From NCBI GenBank assembly GCA_024449915.1, contig JAMZAV010000629.1, positions 1 through 64,000 on the forward strand: a DNA stretch of 64,000 bases, in the 5' to 3' direction. Below, in pieces: positions 31,096-43,800 of this stretch; the first letter of the stretch is position 1; the number at the start of each line of letters is the position of its first letter. The translations under genes and the position numbers were made by a program. Source of the DNA: Sweltsa coloradensis. Lineage: Eukaryota > Arthropoda > Insecta > Plecoptera > Chloroperlidae. Below the pieces are notes generated by a model. The model saw only the letters and a list, made by a program, of their open reading frames with translations. It did not search any database and had not been told where the DNA came from.

Positions 31096-31332
31096 GTGTC
31101 AATGTCGCACAAGAAAATAGCCATGGTGCTACAAGATAACATGGCACTGTGTACGTATATGGATGCAGTAAAATATTTGCAATTACAGTGTATATATTTT
31201 CACCGTTTTCCAAAGAAGGACAAATCTCCTAGTCTTGTGAGATACAAATCCTGGCTAGCGAAAATTAAACGGGATAAACCCGAGTATGTTCCGAAAATTT
31301 CGTTGAATACAATGAAATTGCCAACAGTCTGA
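31096..31332 (+). pseudogene. THAP-like open frame, partial
   Basis: 78 codons. The run CIYFHRFPKKDK, then SWLAKIKRDKPEYVP, resembles the His-Phe-Pro and Trp-containing middle of THAP zinc-finger DNA-binding domains. The N-terminal C-x-C pair is only partly present and the later Cys-x-x-His pair is lost. It could be a transposase fragment or a first exon. No acceptable donor was pinned down. Confidence 0.3.
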
Positions 31333-31569
31333 AAATAAAAAAGGGAAATGTAACATCAAAACGTGAATCGAAGAACACTTAACACTTCCTTCCGTCAAAT
31401 TGAGAGGTAAATTAGAAGTGCATGTAAAGAAGGAATAAAATATGTCTATGTATTCTCTGGCTGGAAACAAATGTGATCTTATTGAAAACAACGTTTCCAC
31501 CAATCAACAAAAAGCTGAAAATTGTAAGTAATGTGATCAGATTCAGACCGACTATTCAACTCAACTATG

Positions 31570-31760
31570 TAACTGGTCTTGTCTGCGCGCCCATTGAAGC
31601 GCTCGCTCGCGCGCGGTCGCCAGTCTTCTCTCGGAACCAGGCGAGGAAGACCACCATCTACGTCACGCCGCGTGACGTCACCAACTAACAAAATTGCTCA
31701 CCAGTCGAGTAAATTGGGGCCGATTTCTTTAATAAATTAATCACAATCAAGGAGAGGTAA
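31570..31760 (+). promoter_or_regulatory. CpG-rich island followed by a donor-like site
   Basis: 31585-31680 holds GCGCTCGCTCGCGCGCGG and the dyad GACGTCA (ACGTCACGCCGCGTGACGTC). AGGAGAG|GTAAGG at 31750 would be a good splice donor. It may be a non-coding first exon, possibly of gene 2, whose ATG is preceded by CCGCTTGTCAG; speculative. Confidence 0.28.
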
Positions 31761-32135
31761 GGGTTTTATTCCCGCGTCTTAATTACATTCTAATATAATT
31801 TTGGTGAAAACGGTTGTGCATTATTTGTTCATTTTATGTAGCTTTTTCGATTACTATTCGGTTATTATTTTGATTGTCTGTATAAGTATACAATGTGTAA
31901 TCTTTTACGCAATACATAATTGCGTGGTAATAGGTTTTATTAGATTTGTAATCCTATATTTCAGTATCGGATAATTCGTCTGCACCATAACAATAATTAA
32001 AATCTTGTGTTGAATCTGTGGTTGGAAGGTTTAAAACGTAAATAACGAAAAAATCATGCATGAATTCCTTTACTTGTTATAATTTATATATAAGCTATCA
32101 CTATCCCAAAAGTGTAGGCTATAGAGATGGGAATT

Positions 32136-32400
32136 TTGGCCCGGCCCGGCCCGACTTTCGGGCCGGGCCGGGCCGGATGTTTTTGTTATTTTCGGGCTTC
32201 GGGCCGGGCCAGTTCGGGCTTTCGGGCCGTTTCGGGCTTTCGGCCAGTTTGGGCTTTCGGGCCAGGCTTCGGGCCGGGCACCATATTTAACTTAGGAAAT
32301 AGAGATTGGTGTTTTGGCCTGGCCCGGCCCGGCCCGACTTCTCTGGTCTACACTCCGGCTCGGGATAGTTTCGGTTTCGGGCTTCGGGCCGAGCCGAAGC
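32136..32400. repeat. GC-rich GGGCCGGGC/TTCGGGC minisatellite
   Basis: Imperfect tandem CGGGCCGGGC and TTTCGGGC units in two blocks, each introduced by AGAGATKGGRRTTTTGGCC. Yields spurious Gly/Arg/Pro-rich open frames. Confidence 0.7.
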
Positions 32401-32404
32401 ATTG

Positions 32405-32495
32405 AGAAGTTGATTTGTAAATCATTTTTTTAACTGAATAGGATAAACGTTAAAGAAAGAAAGAAAGAAAGAAAGAAATAAAGAAAGATACAGCA
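32405..32495 (+). repeat. LINE-type 3' tail, family D, end only
   Basis: GATTTGTAAATCATTTTTTT, AACTGAATAGGATAAACGTT and a (GAAA)n run. It follows the GC-rich minisatellite directly. Confidence 0.6.
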
Positions 32496-32904
32496 GACAG
32501 ACAAAAACAATGTGTTTTCACAGTCTTATTATTATATTATAATTAAAGTTTCATCTCCTAGAATGCAACCTCTTGCTTAGACTATAATGAGCTTCGACGT
32601 CGAAGTGGACAGAAGGGTTTGGAGTGGACATTACCACACCCCCACAACATGATTTGCGATACAATACTCCCAAACACAATATCGAACGTGCTTTGACAAG
32701 AAGATGGACACTGGACAGACTATGAAGAAGGACAGGCTGTGTTTTTACAGCTCACATCTGCGCCTGGCGGTGGCGGCATTTCTCCCGTGATCCCATCGAT
32801 GTCAATACAAGCTCAATACTCATAGACTTAAGTCATAAATATTAATAATTTGTGAACATGTCACTTGGCACTTTGCTTTTCACCATTCAATATGATTTGA
32901 AATA

Positions 32905-33310
32905 ACAGTATACTCACTCGCCTGGTCACCCATTCAAGATGGCGGTTGGCGTTTTAATTTATGCTTTTTTAATGCAATAAAGTACTTTACTGGATTATTT
33001 GGTATGGTTTTAGCTTGTGCAGCATGGTATTGAACGAACAGAAACAATAAGAAGTTATTTCATACGGGAATTTAGTAATCATTTGGTGTTAAAGTCTGAT
33101 ATGCTCACCTGTCAAACTGGCGGCCATCTTTAAAAATATTTTTTCGATTAATCGCTCCCACCTAATTAACATGCAAACTCACCCATTCAAGATGGCTTCC
33201 AATTGGCCCGGAAGTGGACCGCTGACTGCTAGTCTAGCCAATTATATGGGATGTCTATGCATGGGCGCGCCCAATAAGCTTTGCGTAGCAAAGCGCTAGA
33301 CGCTCAGTCT
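32905..33310 (+). repeat. repeat family E, larger copy
   Basis: CATTCAAGATGGCGGTTGGC, TTTAATGCAATAAAGTACTT, CAAACTGGCGGCCATCTTTA and GACTGCTAGTCTAGCCAATT. Matches 59815-60225 in reverse complement; its left TIR is missing. Confidence 0.7.
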
Positions 33311-33464
33311 CCTATCCTTCCAACCGAGCGCTAGCATGGACGTTAGAAGCCATCATGATCAGGGAAAAATCATTTCACTGCAACATAGATACTTCATCTA
33401 GTTGAATGAACTAAGATGCAGTGGATTATTTGATCGACGCGGGATAAGAAAATACGTAAACAGA

Positions 33465-33720
33465 TGGCGGACATTTTAAATTTTGCGTCTATGTGTAAAA
33501 CGAGAAAAGTTGTCATAACTCTCATAAAACAAATCAAAAACCGTCCCGGGCCTAGGCCCAGATGTAGAAAATTATTTATAATACAACAGTGTAGTAGGCC
33601 TTTAGTTCCATTATGCTATAGGACTACATTCAATTAATGCTAACATAACACGTTTGACAAACCCTAGGCCTCTCCTAGGCAACCCTAGACCTGCACGACC
33701 TTGTTCAGACACACATCCCG
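33465..33720 (+). repeat. repeat F, copy 1
   Basis: GTAAACAGATGGCGGACATT, CTCATAAAACAAATCAAAAA, GGCCTAGGCCCAGATGTAGA match 59395-59640 in the same orientation. Confidence 0.7.
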
Positions 33721-34745
33721 CACAAATAACTAGTTTTGATTACTAAAAGCCTAATGCAGATAAACAATAGTATGATAGTCCACCAACTTGAATTGCTTTA
33801 TTCGGAAATTGGAGTAACTGAGAGATTTGCGGAAGAAAAACTGTTTTTCTTCAATAATACCGAGAAATCGCCATCTTGTGGTTTTGGTTTTACACCGCTT
33901 GTTAACACAAAGGCTGCTAAATTTAAAGGTACGATACATTTAGATGGCGGTTGGTTTTTCCCAGATCATGATGGCTCCAACATCCACGCTCCCCACGGCC
34001 ATACTGTGTGTCTAGCGCTTAGCTTATATTACGTCATTGGTCTGTGTAGTGTTTTTATTTTTGGCAAGAATGGTATTGAAGCAAGCTCTCATTGGTCCGT
34101 TATATTTTTACAATGTTGCCAACTGTGAAAGCGATTGTTGTTGTTACAAATGTTTTTATTCATTGGTTTTAATTCAAATGAATGTGTATAGCCTAATAAA
34201 ATAACTTATAAATTAATAATTTTTGCCTCGTTTATTAGTTAAGAAGAAGGCTTCAATTAAGCCACCAATTTTTTCGTGTGGTTCACATGCGTAATGGCCG
34301 CCGAGAAGTGTCAAAATGTCGTTGAAGCCAAGCTGACATTGACTCTAACTGCTGCTTTAGTCTGCATACTTACCTACAGCGGACATCCTAACAAAACTGT
34401 TTTTTAAGGCACCGGACGGAAATTGTTAATGGCACTATTTTATTGAGCTCATACATACATTTATACAAAATTATTTATCTTTATTACAAACGGTTAACTA
34501 AAATTGTCTATTCCATGCTAATAACCTTGACATGCGAGGGCAATATGTACATTGTAAATCACTATTTATCTGTATGATTCATATAAATGGACCATTTAGC
34601 CTCTACATTGAATAGATTTAGATTTTTCAAAAGAATTGGATAGAGATCAAATTGAATTTCATGTTCTGACGTAGATCCACATTGGTTACCAAGTCCCTTT
34701 AGTTATCCGCTTGTCAGCCTAGGCGTCAGATACAAAGTCTTAGTA

Positions 34746-34802
34746 ATGCGCTACAACATATTTTGGTCAGGAGTTGGCTGCGTGCTGATCTATCTGATTC
34801 AG
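34746..34802 (+). CDS. gene 2 exon 1 (signal peptide)
   Basis: 19 codons, MRYNIFWSGVGCVLIYLIQ, donor ATTCAG|GTAATT at phase 0. With exon 2 it gives a textbook cleavage site (SAVA then QDG). The 5' UTR may be spliced: CCGCTTGTCAG lies 30 bases upstream. Confidence 0.65.
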
Positions 34803-37800
34803 GTAATTATCTTGTGTCTCTGTTGGTTTGGTTTTGTGCGTGGAAGTTGAAGGTATGAATAGTTTTTTTTATCTATGAAATTAATTAATTAAACGACAGT
34901 GAACTAGCTCAAGTATTAATCGCGCGACACTGATTCGGAAAGTCTCGGATTCGAATCCCGTCATGACCGGCAATCCTAATTGAAGTTTTTTTCCGAAGTT
35001 TTCCTCAGTCGTTAATGCGAATGCAGGGGATAGAGTCCTCTTAAACAGCCCTCGGACATCCATTCACATTTGAAATAACTCCACTATAAAAAGTCCCCTA
35101 CACCTGAAGAGGGGCACCCTATAAACAGGTTCAATTCCCTCAATAAAAAATTGTAATCAGATAATACAAGGAGGCCTAGTAATGAGGTATTATAATATTA
35201 GGAGGCAACTTTAAAGAATATGTCAAATTATATTTTATTGTGTTGTCGTTATTTATTTATATTGCGGCCGAGGAAAACCTCGGAAATAATTAATAGTTCA
35301 GTACGCATAGTCAGATTAGTCCTACACTTATGTAGATAAATGGCATAGCTTAATCTAGTACCTAGAATGCGGGTTACTAAATCTACATTATCCTTTCGAA
35401 AAGATGTTCGCAATTGTTACAACAGCTGCAAATACAATACAATCCAATGTCTCCCACCAGAGCGCAGTGGCACAAGATGGCGACGACGACGCAGAGGTGA
35501 CGTGCTCGAGCCTCACTGGTCAGTCCCTGCGCGTCGTCTGCGAGACCCCGGAGGACGGTCCGAGTGGAACGTGTACATCCCCTGCAGTCGGCACCAAGGC
35601 TCGCGTCTACTGGAAGAAAACCGTGGTGGCCGGCAAGGCCAGCGTTATCAAAGACGCTGAGCTTACTTGCCAGTCGCCGGGGAAGTGGAAGAAGACCAAA
35701 TCAGGTAAGACGTTGACGCCATGTACCGCGGTATGAGCATTAATAGTTTTGCCCTGGTTCAATCAACAAAGTTGCCCAACTCTATTGCCCAACTTTATTT
35801 TCTAGTCCTGATTCACAAATAATAAAGTAACTAAACAGTGAGAACAACTAACTGTTGTGATTGGTGATCAACGTCACGTGATACTTTGAAGAGATATGAT
35901 TGGAAGTTGGCAACTTCAATTGCCAAGTAGTTTAGATTGTTGAACAATTTTGAGATGTTGCACAACACGACTTGACCATCTTTCGAGCAGCCGGCAATAT
36001 GCATGTTAATAAATGCACACCAACTCCAAGCCACAATGATAGACAACATTATAAGAGCGATATAATTCAAACCTGACAAAAGTACGATGTGCATGATTGT
36101 GTTAAATAACTACAAGCTACATTATGTCCTCCAAAAACAGACACGCACACACATTTTACGTTTATTAATTTGTTAAAGCATACAGTACGACTTGGTGTCT
36201 GAAATATCAGTCGAGTATTGTAATGGAAAAAGAATAAACATAGAAATAAGAATAACTACATTAATTACAATGAAAATAATAACAAGGGTAAAAAAAACAA
36301 GGTGTCGTGTAGTCCAATCCGCGCTCAATTCAACTTCTCCTAAAAAGTCGTCCAACGAGTAGTATGATTTCTCAAGAAGATATCGTTATAGGTTAAGCCT
36401 GAAGGTGCGTCCGTCCTGGATGGCCTTCATGTCCCTGGCCAATTAATTATAGAGCTTTCGGCCCATCTGCATGACCCCCAAACTGGTAGATTTGAGCCTG
36501 TACCGTTCAAGCCGATATTGTGTTGTGGCCATGATGACTGCCAATTTGGAAGCGGGGAAAATTTCCCCTTTACAAATCGCCTAGATGTAGCCTACATTGT
36601 ACAGGCAAGGTAAAGGCTAAGGGATCAGATAAGGGATATTAGGCTCACCACGGAATTTAGGCCTGCATGATTAAATAAGCTTGAATAGAAACCATGAGCA
36701 CCTGATCACCCGTTTTTGAGCACATGGAGATGTTTGTTGTGCCATATTGTATTTGCACTCGCGGAATTTACATTTTGTGGCAAATAAAGGTCCAATAATA
36801 ATAATGTCTGGGTGGATTACAGAATATCAAAGTGTGTGTGTTTCACTAATTCGTCATCCGGGTTCACCTGTTACAGCACCAGATGGGTTCGTCACTATTC
36901 CACGTATCGGGTCTTACAAACTGGCCAAGCCTAAATTTACGGGGAATTGGAAAATGGCAAACATTGAGTGCCAAAAATTGGGCGCCAATCTAATAGTTTT
37001 TGAAACCGAGGAAGAGATGAAAGATGTTATTAAGCAGATCCTAGATCCAGTGGCGGATGCTCTCACAACAGGAATATATTACGGTGTCCAAAAAAACAGC
37101 AAAGGGAAGTTCGAGACGCTACCTGCTGGTGAGCAATCTATCTTCCTTTAATAGGCCTAGCACATTTCATTTTCAGTACCCAATGTGACCCTCTTTTCGG
37201 GACACTCTACTTCTAGGTTATTAGTACGTTTATTTGTATTCTGTATGTATTTACTTTATTTAGCTATATTGCTACTATACAAATCACATAATATATCTTA
37301 CATTTTGTCTTTCTTTTAACATCGAGACACATAATATTAAATAATAAAATCCCTTTTTTAAGTATTCATTCTTGACATTTCATTTTAAAACTAGGTATAT
37401 ATTTTGACCCCTTTACTTCTGCTGGCAATTTGTTCTATTCTTCGATTCCTGAATGGAAAACTGATATTTGACATTTAAAACGAAAACATACAGGAAGCCA
37501 AGTCTTGAGACCACTCGTTTCGAGTCGAGAAGTGAGTCGAGTCGCTTATTCTATGTCACCGGTGACTTGGGGTAAACGATAATCGGTAGTCTTGGGACCA
37601 TTTTCACGGCTTGAGGATCCGCCCCCAACAATCCAATAGTGACCAATAGAAAACTTTGTTACAAAATAAAATCGATCAAAATCACAGCTAGTTAGATTGA
37701 AATAATCGATCTCTTTATTATGAAAGCTGTGCTATTTTGTTTTTGTATTTGTTAGATCGGAGCATCTTGAATTATTATGTTTTAACCTCTTTGTTGTTCA

Positions 37801-40800
37801 TTGTTTTGTTTATGTGTTCTTTTCTTCTTGTTTTATGTATTATTATCAAATCACCTATGTCTTCCTATGTCTTTCATCACCTATGAAAAATAAACACTAT
37901 TTCTCTTTGAATCTTTATGTATTTGTCTTCACCTGATGTACATGGTCCTCCGGGCCGGATTAGAGAACTCCGAGTATCATCATTCATCTGTGAGTAATTA
38001 AATATAGTTATACAGTCCACACACCACATTATTAGAAAAAAATCATGGCTCCTCCCAATGGCAATGCAAATACGAAAAAAAACCCCTCGCCAAGATTGAA
38101 GTTTTTTAGCTCTGCGAAGAATGTATATGGATTTTAATGTTTAATCTTTATACTCTTGGCAAAATGAAACGGGACGGGGCTTCAACGATGCAACTACAAG
38201 CGCGTAGGAAAGAACATGTGAAAGTAAAGGCTGCGTTTTATGGAAACCCAAAGGGACATCACACTGGCCAAAGGTCCCCAATGCGCAAGTAGCAGATGTT
38301 GCTCATGCCTTTACCCAGTTTTATGAGTGGTATTGTAAGGTAGTTACGGTTGTAGGAGGATAGGTTTCCATCTGCATTCACCAGTAGTACCTTCAACATC
38401 AGCTGTTCGTGTGGAAACAACCTCGACTTCCGCAAATCGCCGTGCCCATATGGGATGATGATATTAAAAAATACAGTAATTTTATTGCCATTTTCAATGC
38501 AGCTGTTCACCACACTCGACTTCCCAGCAGAGACAAAAATGCTGTATCTGCGCACTTTACCTCCCCGGTGGCAACCGTTTGCATCTTATTGAACTTTTTG
38601 TCTGTGTCAGCTGAAAAACTACGATGTCGCCTATCGCCTTATCTGCGAACGATATGTTTTCCATTCGGGCACAGGCCTCACTTTTTAGTTGGGCAAATGA
38701 CGGTATATCCTACGCACCAAGCGGATTCTACGTCGGGACATTCAAGCTGTCTTGGACACCTTTCAGGCAGGACATGAAGCCTTGCGCAATCTCCAGATTC
38801 CCGACCCTTGGTGACTTTGTCATGTTTTTCTCTAGCGCTGAACACTTTGTCACCACGGCTTGCGCCTTGCTTTCGAAGAAAAGCATCACGACCCATCCTC
38901 AGTGCCAACGTTTAATTCTCTAAACGACTTTTTTTAGTGGAAAACGTAGTCGAATTGGGGAATTGATTACCAATGATTCAACTCATAGGCCCCTGCTCTA
39001 ATAAAGACTTCTTCTTGGCATAATAAAGCAACCCCCGTTCCAGGTCTTCAAAAATTAAGTACAATACACCTACGCCTATTGCCGATTGCCTCCTCCAGTC
39101 GCACAAGCTCTAACACCCGGTACGCCATCATCATAAAAATGCACTTCGCAATACAATGACAGCTACACAATCACCTAATCTCAACTCTCCTGGATGTGCC
39201 TATTGTGCAGATTCGGTCACAATATACGTTCTTGCTCTTTCGTTCAAGTATCTGCCTACCCAGGAAAAAAGGGAGTACGTAAACCATGCCAACTATGTAG
39301 CAACTGCCTCAGCTCATACCACACTGAGACTGCGTGCCCCTCCCAAGATAACTGCCATTCCTGCGGTCGTCGCCATCACACCTTACTACATGAAAGTTCA
39401 TATTGGACTAGAACGTCCATCTCCTATCATGTAGTATCATCATCTCATCACTTATCATCGTGTTCAGAGACTGTGCCTGTCCATCGTAAATCGGTCCATC
39501 GATCAGCCTTACGCTCGTCAATCAGTTCTAGGGCCCATGCCTATACTACCGTTGGCCTGTGTCTTCATGCGGGCGCCTGATGGACAGCGCGAATTAGTGC
39601 GCGCATTATTAGACACCGGCAGTCAAGCCAACCTCATTTCTAGTGGCTAGTGCCCAACGACTTGGCCTCAAGCTGCAACCATCATGTGGCGGACCTATAA
39701 TCGGAATTGGTGGGATCACTGCTTTTCAACGACCCATCAAACCACCATCGCCCCTTTTAAAAAACAGCATGGCGATCCCCCATGGCTTACACTCATCTCC
39801 ACTTGGTTCCCACTGTGATGCACAATTCACCAAATGAAGCATTGCCGCATCAACAATGGAACCCAATTACACGCCCTGCGACTTGCTGATCCCTGTTATT
39901 TTCGTTCAGCTCCAGTGGGATGTCGTACTGGGTGCAGACGGTCTTGCGCCACTATCATGCGAAACAAACCATGTTAGGGCCTAGTGGGTGAGTTCCCCAA
40001 GTGCTTGGGAAACCACCCTGGGATGGGTTGTGGTTGGCGCATATTACCATCGTCGCCTCGCAGATCCCCGAGTCCAATTCGCATCAAAACGTCATCGACA
40101 ATGCTGGAAAAAACGCGATATCGTATAAAATTGCTCATCATGAATCAATCGTCTCAACCTTTGATTTCGCTTTTACTGTCACCTTCACTTTTGTCTTCAC
40201 CGTAAAACGTTACCGCCGCCTTCACCGTCGACTTCACCGTTGCCTTCCCTGTTGCCTTCACCGTCGCCTTCACCGTCGACTTTACCATCGCTTTTACTGT
40301 CGCCTTCACCGTCGACTTTACCGTCGCCTTCACTGCCGCCGTTACCGTCGGTACCTTCGTCTAGCAACACTGTCCAAGAGCCCTCAGCGGATAAAGTTCA
40401 AAAGTTACTATTCATCACCGACAATGCATACACCACTTGTCACTTCATCAACTTAAGTGCTCGCTCCTTGAAAGCGTCACTGATCAGAACCTGTGCAGGT
40501 ATCCATCGGCCGTATCCGACGGTTTCTCAGTCGACTGCCTACAGCCTTTCGTAGTACATTTGGCTTATGTGTCACAAATCCTCACTTCTAGAGCCTTTCA
40601 AATCAGGACCCCTGATTAATCTTACAAAGCAATTTTGGGACTTGGAGCCTACCTTTCACCGACCAATCCTTCGACCCGAAGAACGGCAAGCCGAAGACAT
40701 CTACAAAAATACTACCACCCGGGGATACTCTAGGACGCTTCATCGTTGCGCTTCCCACTAACTGGCCAACCTTTTGGGACGCTTCTGAGCACATTGCATT

Positions 40801-43800
40801 ACGTAAATTTTTAAAATGTTTGGAAAATCGCCTTCTTCATCAACCAGACATTCAAGCTGCATATTTTCGCATTCATGCGGGAAATTTCCTAAAAGTGGTC
40901 ACATGGAACTTGGGTTTAAACCTAGCGGACATTACCCCCCTATGAACCATATTATATTCCTCATCACCCTGTACATCGACCTGACGATCCACCCACCAAA
41001 CTACGATGTATTCAATGCGTCCACTGCCACGTCTAATGGAAAATCCTTAAACAACGTTTATGCTGACTGGTCCTAAATTTGCAAACTGAGTGTTGTACAG
41101 TGCTTTTTCGCTTTCGCTTTCATGCATTCGTTTTACTGCAGATGTTCGCAAATGTACCGGCAAATACTTGTTAACCCAGAGCAATCGAGATCTTCAACGC
41201 ATTGTGTGGCGATTTTCAGAACACGAACCTATACAACATTATCGCCTCTGCACGGTGACTTACGGTACCTCCTCAGCTCCTTTTCTAGCGTTGCGCACCA
41301 TTCAAGAACTTTCACATCAAAATTCAGAAGCCCATCCCCTTGCTTCTGAAGCCTTGCTTAAAGACATTTATGTCGACGATATTGTTACTGGCGCTGACAC
41401 GCTTGATCTCGCCTTGGAGCGACGTGATGATTGATTCAATGTCTGAACGGGGTGCTGTTTGAATTGCGAAATGGTGTGCACCACCATCTCTACTGATAGG
41501 CCTAAACCAGAACACTGTCGTCAAACTAGTTGTAGAAGATATGATTTATTGGACCATGATCCGGGTTTCAAGGTGTTTGGGACTTGGCTGGACCCTTTTG
41601 ATGGACCTTTTGTTATGTTACGCCCTCAAAACCAGCCACAACAAAACGACAAATCTTGTACAAGATGTTATATTGACCCACCGGTTGGCTTACACCCGTA
41701 AGTTTTTGCCCAAAGGGTTTTCTTTCGCCGTATCTGCAAACCGTCTTTCTTTTGGGGTGAAAACCCCACCAAAGAACATTATCGAAAGCGTGGAGTCCTT
41801 TTCCAGCAAGAATTGCCGTTATTTAATCAAATTCGAATCCCCCGTCTTGTGTCAACATACTTCTCATACCGTATCTGTTGATTTTGATGCCTCAGAGGAA
41901 GGGTATTTCCGCCGTTGTCTACCTCATGTCTCTGAACCCCTGGGGAGCAACCGTCACTCAACTTAAAAGCCAATCGCGAGTGGCACCGCTTAAAAAGTGT
42001 CCTTGGCCGCCCTTGAACTGTGCGCTGTCAGTTACTTTCCCCCGAATTTATTCCCAAGACTCTCATCGACACGGGGTCTCACCATTTCTAACATTTTGCC
42101 TTCTCAGACTCCACTATCGCCCTTAGCGTGGATATCCGCTGAGCCGCACCGATGGAAAACATTTATTGCAAACCCGTGTTGAAAATTTAAGAAATATACC
42201 AGTAGTATGGCACCTAAAATTGCTTCCGAGGAAACCTGCTGATTGGCGCCTCGCGGGAATATATCCCAATCACCTGATAATCATCCTTGTGGTGGAAGGG
42301 CCCTCTGGTTAGCTAATCCAGTATCCACTGGCCATTAACTTATCCAAAATTCATCTGTATGAACGACTCACAAGTTAATGCCGAAATTGGTACCACCTCC
42401 AGTTTTCACGTTTGCGGTGCAAGTTGAAAAGCTGGAGTTGGAAACTCTTTTCTCTTCCTATGTTCGTCTTTATCGGGAAATTTTTGCCTATTGTCGCCGG
42501 TTTTATACACAAACCGTCTCCACTTCCATCAGCTCACACCGGGCCCTCTCTCCACCACCGAGCTTCATGAAGCTCAGTTGTGTCTTATACGTCGAACCCA
42601 ACGCTCCAGTTTGTCTGAGGAGTTGCGAGAAGCATCTCGTCCGAACACTCGCCACCGTCTTACACGCCAATTACGTTTATTCATAGATAAAAGACGGAAT
42701 TTTTGCGAGTTGGCGGTCATCTATCCTTTGCCAACATTGCTTATGAGCATCGGTCCCCCCTGCTTACTACCCAAAGAGCATCCTTTTTACATATTTGGTG
42801 ATTGAGAATGCTCACGTTTGTCCAATACATGCCGGCCTCACTTGCCACTCAGCCTATCTTCGGCAAAAAAATTTTGGATAAAGGACGGGGGGGAACGTTG
42901 TTCGTTTTTCAGCTTGCCAAGTGTAATCGTTGCTTTACAGTAAAACCAAGACCCATTATTCAACCAATGGGAGACCCCCCGCTTGAACGTGTTTCTAGTT
43001 TAGGACCATTCGTAAACACTGGGGTGGATTACGCCGGTCCTTACACTGTTTCCTCCGCCGCTTGCCTCCGAGGGGCCCGAACTCTAAAGCATACTTGTGC
43101 ATTTTCATATGTTTTGCCACCAAGGCTGTTCACCTGGAATTGGTTTCAGATCTCTCTACTCCCACTTTCCTTGCTGCTTATCGTCGCTTTGTGGGACGTC
43201 GTGGACATCCCTCCACTATATTCAGCGACAACGGCACCAACTTCATTGGCGCAATCAATGAATACATCGTCTAAAGCCAGCTCCTCACTTCTCAAATTCA
43301 TCAGGATGCAAAAAACCGAAGCTGCTTCCGTTTGTGGCCCCAGAATGGCGATTTATTTTCCCCCTTCAGCGCCGCATTTTGGTGGACTCTGGGAGGCTGG
43401 GGTAAGTCTGCAAAGCAACTCATAGGCCTACGGGAAAGCCATTGGTGAACAAGTCCTTACCTTTGAGGAGCTTTAATACGGTCCTAGTACAAGTTGAAGC
43501 TGTTCTTAATTCGCGCCCGTTGTATGCACTATCGTCTGATCCGGCTGACGTCGCCTATCTATCCCCGGGTAATTTCCTAATATTTCGTCCGTTGACTGCC
43601 CCCCCGATGAGCCCCGCTACACCAACCGCATCGCCTGTTTGTCTCGTTGGCATTTGGTGCAAAAGATCGTCCATGAAATTTTGGAAAGCGCTGGCAAATA
43701 GAATACCTTTACACTCAGCAGCAACGATATAAAAAGGACATCGCCAGCAAACAACATTCTTTCCGGGGACTGTCGTCATTGTTGGGCCGAAGATAAATTT

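Noticed and set aside
32060..32405. Gly/Pro/Arg-rich frames, 76 and 92 codons
   Set aside because: Encoded by the GGGCCGGGC minisatellite.
33736..34128. 130-codon plus-strand open frame
   Set aside because: No recognisable domain, signal peptide or splice support; overlaps repeat-like DNA.
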